This document shows positions 10,069 to 14,453 of a DNA stretch of 14,453 bases, one piece after another (position 1 is the first letter of the stretch; the number at the start of each line of letters is the position of its first letter). Position numbers and translations under genes: made by a program. Origin of the DNA: CAYZED01 sp964477445 (GTDB taxonomy: Bacteria > Bacillota > Clostridia > Lutisporales > Lutisporaceae); NCBI GenBank assembly GCA_964477445.1, contig CAYZED010000037.1, forward strand, positions 1 to 14,453, read 5' to 3'. Below the pieces are notes generated by a model. That model was not told the origin of the DNA and did not search any database. It saw nothing but the letters and a program-made list of their open reading frames with translations.

Positions 10069-11613
10069 ATGAAAATTAACAAACAAAATCCATCAAACGA
10101 AACAACCAAATCAAACGAAGCAAGCAAATCAAACGAAACAAGCAAATCAAGCGAAACAAGCAAATCAAGCGAAACAAGCAAATCAAACGAAAAAAGCAAA
10201 CAAAACGATCTAAACAAAACAAGCATCCTAACTTCGATTAATTTTAAAAAAATAATTCCAGAGCGTGGCCACGTTTTGCTCAGCAAAGTTACTAGCCTAT
10301 TGAAACCTATATTAAGTCTGAGAGCTGTTATTATTTCCTTTGCGATCGCTTTCCTCGTATGTGCTATTTTGGTTTTTGTGGGCGGAGTGGATGTCTACTC
10401 GAAAATCAGCATTCAGTACAAAGATTCGGGAAGCGGCCTAAGTCCGGATGGAACCATGTATGATTATAATGAAATTATCTCAGAGGATGTTTTGAAAATA
10501 GCGTATAAAAAAATAGGAATCCCTTATGATGAAAAGGCAAAATCCGCTATCGTAGTAAGACCGGTAATGCCAGCTAATGCGATAGATGAAATAATTACCA
10601 AAAACAAAGAAGGAATAAAATACTCATATTTCCCTAATGAATTCCAAATCGTTATTAAAACTGGGCTCAATAGCAGTATCGGATATTTTGAGGCAAAAAA
10701 ACTTTCATCAGTTATTGGAGAATCATACACTGAATACTTTAACGAAAAGTACAGATATCCGTTTTTTGACCTGAATAGTATTTCAAAGAATTTTAGTTAC
10801 TCAAATTATGACTACCCTGAAATGACTAAGGTTTTTGAAAACGAATATAATATGATGATTAGCTACCTGAATATTTTAATATCCGAGGATCCAGAATTTG
10901 TGGATAGTAAGGGCGTTTCATTTCAAGATATCAAGGATTCAGTTTTATTATCAAAAAATATTGATATAAACAAAATTAACTCAATAGTCAGTACATATAA
11001 GCTTACTAAAGATAAAACAAAGTTAATTAATAAATACCAATTTATTATCAGACGAATGACTTTTGCGGCAGGAAAAGACCAAGGCGAATATAAAATATCA
11101 AATGAGCTAATAGCTATTCTTAAGAAGCAGCAGAACAGCGTAATACTTCCAGGTATAAATGGTGAGCTTACGACAATTAAATCGCTGGATAAATCCTATG
11201 ACACGATGGCGGAAAAAGCCACTGAAGCAAAGGTTTCTGAGAGCAATACGAATAATAGTATAACTTTTTATCAGCAGGAATTAGCAAAATTAATAACAAG
11301 CAAATTTACAGTGGAACAAATTAATAAGGCCAAATCCGATGTCATGTCATTAGCCGGTAATCTCAGTGCCAGAATGAGTCAGTGGATGAAGGATATTGAC
11401 GCTTCGAGCACAGAATATTTTGATGAAAAATATGATGGGGCTATTACGATAATGAATAAAGATTTGACAGAGGCGAGTGTAGGAGTTAAAGAGTTCCTTG
11501 TTTTGTTTATGGGGATGTTGATTGTTAGTGTTTATTGGAAGATGAAGGGCAAACAGATGTTGCTGGGATATATAAATAAAAAGGGACAAGATGTTAAAAA
11601 TGATTTAATTTGA
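10069..11613 (+). CDS. Wzz-like polysaccharide chain-length/co-polymerase protein with Lys/Ser/Glu-rich tail (paralogue 2)
   Basis: The 514-residue protein has the same layout as its neighbour: cytoplasmic N-terminus, membrane segment about 86-106, long outer domain, and second membrane segment about 476-490. It shares SPDGTxYDYxEI, DPEF...GxSFxDI and VSTYKLTKD..KL with paralogue 1, so the pair arose by tandem duplication, but the two have diverged widely. Residues 8-43 are a repeat of KSNETS-like units. The ATG directly follows the TAG of the previous gene (TAGATG), and its ribosome binding site AGGGG (10057-10061) lies inside the previous gene, which suggests translational coupling. The two may form a mixed oligomer that sets polymer length or contacts the polymerase. 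No kinase motif is present. Confidence 0.82.
   Translation: MKINKQNPSNETTKSNEASKSNETSKSSETSKSSETSKSNEKSKQNDLNKTSILTSINFKKIIPERGHVLLSKVTSLLKPILSLRAVIISFAIAFLVCAILVFVGGVDVYSKISIQYKDSGSGLSPDGTMYDYNEIISEDVLKIAYKKIGIPYDEKAKSAIVVRPVMPANAIDEIITKNKEGIKYSYFPNEFQIVIKTGLNSSIGYFEAKKLSSVIGESYTEYFNEKYRYPFFDLNSISKNFSYSNYDYPEMTKVFENEYNMMISYLNILISEDPEFVDSKGVSFQDIKDSVLLSKNIDINKINSIVSTYKLTKDKTKLINKYQFIIRRMTFAAGKDQGEYKISNELIAILKKQQNSVILPGINGELTTIKSLDKSYDTMAEKATEAKVSESNTNNSITFYQQELAKLITSKFTVEQINKAKSDVMSLAGNLSARMSQWMKDIDASSTEYFDEKYDGAITIMNKDLTEASVGVKEFLVLFMGMLIVSVYWKMKGKQMLLGYINKKGQDVKNDLI
10090..10197 (+). repeat. Six 18-nt tandem repeats encoding KSNETS-like units
   Basis: Six consecutive 18-nt units based on AAATCAAACGAAACAAGC start at 10090, 10108, 10126, 10144, 10162 and 10180. 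Units 4 and 5 are identical. The first and last are most diverged, as usual for a slippage tract. Confidence 0.93.
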
Positions 11614-11629
11614 CATAATTTAGGCGTTT

Positions 11630-11663
11630 GGTGGTTGACATCAATACCACCTTATGCTATAAT
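11630..11663 (+). promoter_or_regulatory. Consensus promoter of the ToxI-like RNA, with an inverted repeat over the -35
   Basis: TTGACA (11635-11640) and TATAAT (11658-11663) are perfect, with a 17-bp spacer. The start of transcription would be near 11670, just before the repeat array. A dyad GGTGGT (11630-11635) / ACCACC (11646-11651) overlaps the -35 and could be an operator. Confidence 0.9.
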
Positions 11664-11685
11664 TAAATCAAGCAAAGAAAAAATA

Positions 11686-11796
11686 ATGCATGGTGTTCCT
11701 CGACCTTAACTGAGGGGTTTAATTCATGGTGTTGCTCTACCTATTGAAATGGGCGGTTTAATGCATGGTGTTCCTCGACCTTAACTGAGGGGTTTA
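11686..11796 (+). ncRNA. toxI: Type III antitoxin RNA (ToxI-like): three tandem repeats of 36/39/36 nt
   Basis: Units span 11686-11721, 11722-11760 and 11761-11796. Units 1 and 3 are identical. Each reads (ATGC or ATTC)ATGGTGTT, a 4-bp stem with a C-rich loop, then GGTTTA. Stem CCTC/GAGG in units 1 and 3 becomes GCTC/GGGC in unit 2, so one C-G pair is swapped to G-C: a compensatory change that supports RNA pairing. The loop keeps ACCT, which could pair with the GGTT after the stem to form an H-type pseudoknot. Known ToxI RNAs are arrays of roughly 34-48 nt repeats that fold as pseudoknots, are cut by ToxN and neutralise it. The order promoter, array, terminator, toxin gene is exactly that of toxIN. 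No spacer lies between units, so this is not CRISPR. Confidence 0.85.
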
Positions 11797-11797
11797 A

Positions 11798-11827
11798 TTA
11801 AAAGCGACTAGTAATAGTCGCTTTTAA
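11798..11827 (+). terminator. Terminator between ToxI array and toxin gene
   Basis: TTAAAAGCGACTA and TAGTCGCTTTTAA form a perfect 13-bp stem with a GTAA loop, and TTTT lies in the 3' arm. In type III systems this hairpin lets only some transcription reach the toxin, so antitoxin RNA is in excess. Confidence 0.9.
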
Positions 11828-11832
11828 CGTGT

Positions 11833-11838
11833 AGGAGG
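11833..11838 (+). promoter_or_regulatory. Ribosome binding site that sets the toxin start at GTG 11844
   Basis: AGGAGG lies 5 bases before GTG 11844. An in-frame GTG at 11838 overlaps this site and cannot be the start. Starting at 11844 gives MLKFFDIDDKYINYL, which lines up with the MKFYTISSKYIKYL-type start of ToxN as I remember it. Confidence 0.85.
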
Positions 11839-11843
11839 TGAAA

Positions 11844-12317
11844 GTGCTTAAGTTTTTTGACATTGATGACAAATATATTAATTACCTAAGAATAATTGAA
11901 GCGAAAATACCAAATATATCAAGCAGTGCAAACAGCAAATTTGTATGCGGTATTGTATTGAACATTAAGGGAATTGATTATTATGCCCCAATTTCATCTA
12001 ATCCCACTGTTTACAAAAGTAGTTTCCCGATTTTAGATAAGAAACAGAATGTTATTGCTACAATTCGTTTTAGTTTTATGTTTCCTGCGGAATCTCATGT
12101 TTTAACTGAAAAGAATTTCAAAGAAGTGGCTAAGATAAATAAATTTTATGCGGATCTTTTAGAAGAAGAATACCGTTACTGTGTCTCAAAACAACTTGAA
12201 ATTTATGAAATTGCTTTGAAAATTTACAAAATTGGATGTAATAAAAAACATTATCTTAACGAGCAAATGAATGATTTCAAGTTGCTAGAGGAGAATTATA
12301 AGGAATATAAAAAATAA
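11844..12317 (+). CDS. toxN: Type III toxin-antitoxin endoribonuclease, ToxN/AbiQ family
   Basis: The 157-residue protein is slightly shorter than known ToxN (about 170-190). ToxN cuts cellular and phage RNA and its own ToxI precursor. It is held inactive in a ring-shaped complex with ToxI units and is known to cause abortive infection. Family features visible here are the KFFxIDxKYIxYL start, a KFVCGIVL strand with K32 (matching the active-site Lys of ToxN), the GIDYYAPISS strand with S51/S52 (matching the catalytic Thr-Ser), and RFSFMFPA in the middle. The C-terminal part is helical and charged. The frame is intact. It lies 17 bases after the antitoxin terminator, and its stop overlaps the open frame of the following SEC-C fragment. 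The call rests on remembered similarity plus the very specific upstream array. A sister class (CptN, TenpN) is the main alternative. Confidence 0.88.
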   Translation: MLKFFDIDDKYINYLRIIEAKIPNISSSANSKFVCGIVLNIKGIDYYAPISSNPTVYKSSFPILDKKQNVIATIRFSFMFPAESHVLTEKNFKEVAKINKFYADLLEEEYRYCVSKQLEIYEIALKIYKIGCNKKHYLNEQMNDFKLLEENYKEYKK

Positions 12318-12666
12318 GATTTCCTCGCAGATAACTAATATTATTAAACTTGATTCGAAACCAACATTGATTCTTACATATTTACAAAGTTGGTTTGACT
12401 TTCCGTCATTTGAATTTGCAGAAGAGTTAGCCATGAAAACAATGGACTTATACAACAGCACGCGTAAGTGGGAATTGAAGGGGCATAGTCCTAACGAATT
12501 GTTTCAAGAGGAATCGAAATTTTTGAAACCTTTGCCGTCTAAATCTTTATATGGAAGCACACAAGACTCAAATATTATTGATATGAAAACTCGTAAAAAA
12601 ATAGGGCGAAACGATCCTTGTCCTTGCGGGAGCGGAGTCAAGTATAAGAAGTGCTGTGGGAAGTGA
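12310..12666 (+). pseudogene. SEC-C motif protein, C-terminal fragment lacking a proper start
   Basis: The frame is open from 12310 to TGA at 12664-12666, but has no ATG before 12433 and no ribosome binding site; TTG 12367 is the first plausible start. The C-terminus has a clean SEC-C zinc motif, RNDPCPCGSGVKYKKCCGK (CxC-x8-CC), as in the SecA tail. The middle (STRKWELKGHSPNELF) resembles the region before the SEC-C motif in longer clostridial SEC-C proteins of several hundred residues, as I remember them. The visible part is about 100-119 residues, so the N-terminal part seems lost, with the break falling at the end of the toxin gene. Translation could still restart behind the toxin, so a small functional zinc protein cannot be excluded. 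Confidence 0.65.
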
Positions 12667-12744
12667 AGAAAAACTCTAAGGATGGATTCTGTTTAGGTGA
12701 ATATTGTTAAATGGTTATAGAATAATAACTAGGAGGCTGATTGT

Positions 12745-13845
12745 ATGATACCACTAAAGATCGAAACTTTGCTTGAAGGACAAGTAGTGGAACAAAAATT
12801 CAATACAGTGCCTTATGATGATAGAATCAATCGCGCGGCAACAATTGGTATTATTCGAAGAGGATATTTGGAGGATTTTCTTCGAGACAGTAACAGCATG
12901 CTTATAAATGAATTAAATTCTAGGACACTTGAAGATTTGCTTCTTTCACTTGAGGTCGCAAACGTTACAGATACTGATTTAGCAATTAGAAATATTGGGA
13001 TTTTAATGTTTTCTGAGAGACCTGACAAATTAATTACAGGAGCACAGATCAACCTGGTGAAGTTTAACACTGATGAAGCTGAAGCATCAAATGACTTTAT
13101 TGTGAAAACATTTACAGGACCAATTTGGATACAGGTAAGAGATGCATTGGCCTACATTAAGTCAACGCTTATTGAAGAAAAAATTGTGAAGATAAGAAAT
13201 CAAGCAGAAGCGGAGCATTATCATAATTACCCATACAATGCATTGGAAGAAGCTTTGGTGAATGCCGTGTTCCATAAGTCTTATAGATATGGAGAACCAG
13301 TAGAAATTAGAATCTATGTTGATGGTATTCAGATTTTGAACTATCCTGGCCCTGATAAATGGATAAACATGGACGAGTTTGCTGCTGGCAAGGTTAGGGC
13401 AAGAAAATACCGAAATCGTAGAATTGGAGAATTCTTTAAAGAAATAGAATTATCAGAGAAACAAGGAACAGGGATTCCTACAATTCTTTCTGAATTAAAG
13501 AAGAATGGTTCTCCTTTACCAGAATTTAAGACAGACGATGATAGAACTTATCTGATTACAACGATTAAGATAAGGAGTGGTTTTGAAAAGAAAAATCATG
13601 TTTCCGAATCAATGTCCGAATCAATGTCCGAATCAATGTCCGAATCAATGTCCGAATTAGAGAAAAATAGAATGCGACATATTTTAGCTTATTTAAAAGA
13701 AAATGATAGTGTAACAAGTCCGAAGGCGGCATCGATTTTATCTGTTCAAATTAAAACGGCAAATAGGTTGCTTACACAAGCAGAAAAAATTGGATTGTTA
13801 ACGAGCGAGGGAAAAACGAGAGATAAGATTTACAAGTTAAGATAA
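12745..13845 (+). CDS. RecG-like/AlbA_2-family ATPase-domain regulator missing its AlbA_2 domain
   Basis: The 366-residue protein has the C-terminal GHKL-like ATPase of the AlbA_2 (Schlafen-type) putative regulators. Visible are the N-box-like YPYNALEEALVNAVFHKSY (162-180), DGIQILNYPGP (193-203), RNRRIGEFF (223-231) and QGTGI (240-244). Then come four SESM repeats (287-302) and a helix-turn-helix-like tail (about 306-366). Relatives are usually nearly 500 residues, with an AlbA_2 nucleic-acid-binding domain right after an IETLLEG-type start. Here MIPLKIETLLEGQVVEQ runs straight into KFNTVPYDDRINR, which normally comes after that domain, so roughly 120-150 residues seem cleanly deleted in frame. 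AGGAGG (12731-12736) lies 8 bases before the ATG. It follows the SEC-C fragment by 78 bases. A role in transcription or defence is suggested only by family. Confidence 0.8.
   Translation: MIPLKIETLLEGQVVEQKFNTVPYDDRINRAATIGIIRRGYLEDFLRDSNSMLINELNSRTLEDLLLSLEVANVTDTDLAIRNIGILMFSERPDKLITGAQINLVKFNTDEAEASNDFIVKTFTGPIWIQVRDALAYIKSTLIEEKIVKIRNQAEAEHYHNYPYNALEEALVNAVFHKSYRYGEPVEIRIYVDGIQILNYPGPDKWINMDEFAAGKVRARKYRNRRIGEFFKEIELSEKQGTGIPTILSELKKNGSPLPEFKTDDDRTYLITTIKIRSGFEKKNHVSESMSESMSESMSESMSELEKNRMRHILAYLKENDSVTSPKAASILSVQIKTANRLLTQAEKIGLLTSEGKTRDKIYKLR
13603..13650 (+). repeat. Four perfect 12-nt repeats encoding SESM
   Basis: TCCGAATCAATG occurs four times without change (13603, 13615, 13627, 13639), followed by a partial copy TCCGAATTA. 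It forms the linker between the ATPase domain and the helix-turn-helix tail. Perfect identity suggests recent slippage. Confidence 0.95.
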
Positions 13846-13862
13846 TATAGGATTAAATAGAA

Positions 13863-13880
13863 GCGACTAGGGATAGTCGC
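13863..13880 (+). repeat. Second copy of the ToxI terminator hairpin, decayed
   Basis: GCGACTA-GGGA-TAGTCGC has the same two 7-base arms as the ToxI terminator at 11802-11821, with the loop changed from GTAA to GGGA and the T run lost (CGTTG follows). It lies just after the ATPase gene. It may still act as a weak terminator, or be the scar of a duplicated toxin-antitoxin segment. Confidence 0.6.
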
Positions 13881-14096
13881 CGTTGAATGAACTTTATTTT
13901 CACTTTTGTTGTTCCTTATTTCCAAGACTCAAACAGACAATAGTAGGTAGTTCTTTTTAATTTTAAAATAGTTGTATTTTGTATTAGTATTGTATATACT
14001 GATAAGAGCGTGTCAGGGAGCAATTAACTAAATTAAGTTCATTATTAAAGCTATCTTATCTGAAGATTGTTTTTAAATAAGATTTAATAAAATCTA
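13881..14096. other. Non-coding AT-rich stretch before the second repeat RNA
   Basis: No ORF with a ribosome binding site and no tRNA-like fold is seen. The sequence is AT-rich with stops in all frames. It may hold decayed remains of earlier insertions, but nothing specific can be named. Confidence 0.4.
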
Positions 14097-14125
14097 TTGA
14101 ATAAAACACTGTTTAGGTGTATAAT
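14097..14125 (+). promoter_or_regulatory. Promoter of the second repeat RNA, with a palindrome in the spacer
   Basis: TTGAAT (14097-14102) and TATAAT (14120-14125) are separated by 17 bases. Transcription would start near 14132, right at the first repeat unit. The spacer contains the perfect dyad AAACA-C-TGTTT (14104-14114), a possible repressor site. The same 11 bases occur again at 14442-14452. Confidence 0.85.
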
Positions 14126-14132
14126 CAAGGTA

Positions 14133-14346
14133 ATAGGAAACCCCTTGCCTTTTAAGTAGGGAACGTTAAAATAGGAAACCCCTTGCCTTTTAAGTAGGGA
14201 ACGTTAAAATAGGAAACCCCTTGCNNNNNNNNNNNNNNNNNNNNNNNNNNNNNNNNNNNNNNNNNNNNNNNNNNNNNNNNNNNNNNNNNNNNNNNNNNNN
14301 NNNNNNNNNNNNNNNNNNNNNNNNCTTTTAAGTAGGGAACGTTAAA
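14133..14346 (+). ncRNA. Second type III antitoxin-like RNA: at least three 38-nt tandem repeats, interrupted by the N gap
   Basis: Units 14133-14170 and 14171-14208 are identical 38-mers starting ATAGGAAACCCC. A third starts at 14209 and runs into N at 14225. Sequence after the gap (14325-14346) is exactly the missing 3' end of a unit, so the gap holds zero or more whole units. Each unit has a 4-bp CCCT/AGGG stem with a loop containing CCTT, then AACGTTAAA, close in layout to the ToxI-like units (CCTC/GAGG stem, ACCTT loop, GGTTTAA). Promoter before, terminator after and ribosome binding site next follow the toxIN pattern. The repeats are contiguous, so CRISPR is excluded. The class within type III is unknown. 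Confidence 0.7.
14225..14324. other. Assembly gap (100 N) in the 38-nt repeat array
   Basis: A run of exactly 100 N breaks the array between TTGC and CTTTTAAG. The two flanks join to a perfect repeat unit, so the assembler probably failed because the units are identical. True copy number is three or more. Confidence 0.9.
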
Positions 14347-14348
14347 AT

Positions 14349-14376
14349 AAGCAAGATAGTTTACTATCTTGCTTTT
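14349..14376 (+). terminator. Terminator after the 38-nt repeat array
   Basis: AAGCAAGATAGT pairs perfectly with ACTATCTTGCTT (12 bp; the innermost pairs likely open into the loop), followed by TT. It ends the RNA unit in the same place as in the ToxI-like locus. Confidence 0.85.
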
Positions 14377-14392
14377 ATCATGTGGAGGCAAT

Positions 14393-14422
14393 ATGAAAGC
14401 TAAATTCCCAAAGAAAATATAA
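14393..14422 (+). pseudogene. Nine-codon remnant where a type III toxin gene would be expected
   Basis: GTGGAGG (14382-14388) lies 4 bases before ATG 14393, but the frame reads only MKAKFPKKI and stops at TAA 14420-14422. The position, 16 bases after the array terminator, is that of the toxin in the first system. The toxin may be truncated by a mutation or deletion. The window ends 31 bases later, so a toxin further on cannot be ruled out. Confidence 0.45.
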
Positions 14423-14453
14423 CATACCCTACTAAACAACTAAACACTGTTTC

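Noticed and set aside
11686..11796. CRISPR array
   Set aside because: Units follow each other directly with no unique spacers, and no cas gene is present. The array sits between promoter and terminator before a ToxN-like gene.
11838..11843. GTG 11838 as the toxin start
   Set aside because: It overlaps the AGGAGG ribosome binding site. GTG 11844 has proper spacing and gives the expected family N-terminus.
12367..12666. A complete 99-residue SEC-C gene starting at TTG 12367
   Set aside because: No ribosome binding site, and the frame continues upstream with plausible coding sequence to 12310, which fits a truncated longer gene better.
14133..14346. CRISPR array or IS-end repeats
   Set aside because: Identical contiguous 38-mers without spacers, no transposase nearby. 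Promoter and terminator frame the array as an RNA gene.
14152..14439. Minus-strand ORF spanning the N gap
   Set aside because: It is a reading through the 38-nt repeats and 100 N. The period is not a multiple of three and there is no ribosome binding site.

Overview
The window looks like chromosomal DNA of a low-GC, Gram-positive Clostridia-type bacterium. The evidence is AT-rich coding sequence, strong AGGAGG ribosome binding sites, sigma-A-like TTGACA/TATAAT promoters, a surface protein with degenerate S-layer homology (SLH) motifs, and proteins whose closest remembered relatives are clostridial. I cannot name a species. All genes are on the + strand. Two runs of N mark assembly gaps: 10 N at 427-436 and 100 N at 14225-14324.

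Positions 1-5543 are a cell-surface region. A large repeat protein of bacterial Ig-like units runs in from the left edge to 2246 and ends at a strong terminator. After a non-coding stretch with a good extended -10 promoter comes a 939-residue secreted protein with a signal peptide, degenerate SLH motifs, a beta-solenoid-like stretch, a Thr/Pro linker and a repeated C-terminal domain. It also ends at a hairpin.

Positions 5664-11613 look like a polysaccharide locus. It holds a small membrane-anchored protein of unknown function, a minisatellite with tiny ORFs, a membrane nucleotide-sugar 4,6-dehydratase of the CapD/WbpM/PglF type, and two tandem paralogous Wzz-like chain-length proteins, the second starting directly after the stop codon of the first. 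No glycosyltransferase, flippase or polymerase is inside the window, so the locus may be split or regulatory.

Positions 11630-14453 are an accessory island. It opens with what I read as a complete type III (RNA-protein) toxin-antitoxin system of the ToxIN/AbiQ family: a consensus promoter, three tandem 36/39/36-nt repeats (ToxI RNA antitoxin), a 13-bp hairpin terminator and a ToxN-like endoribonuclease gene. Next come a 5'-truncated SEC-C gene and an AlbA_2/RecG-like ATPase regulator that has apparently lost its AlbA_2 domain. The island ends with a second unit of the same layout: a consensus promoter, at least three 38-nt repeats interrupted by the N gap, a terminator and a ribosome binding site. 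Its reading frame is only 9 codons long, so it looks like a second type III antitoxin whose toxin is lost or broken. The pair of promoter-repeat-terminator RNA units is the most interesting part of the window.

A theme across the window is short tandem DNA repeats with periods that are multiples of 6 nt, inside or beside five loci (about 4122-4330, 6391-6495, 8569-8676, 10090-10197 and 13603-13650). Family assignments are from memory of sequence families and were not checked by a search.
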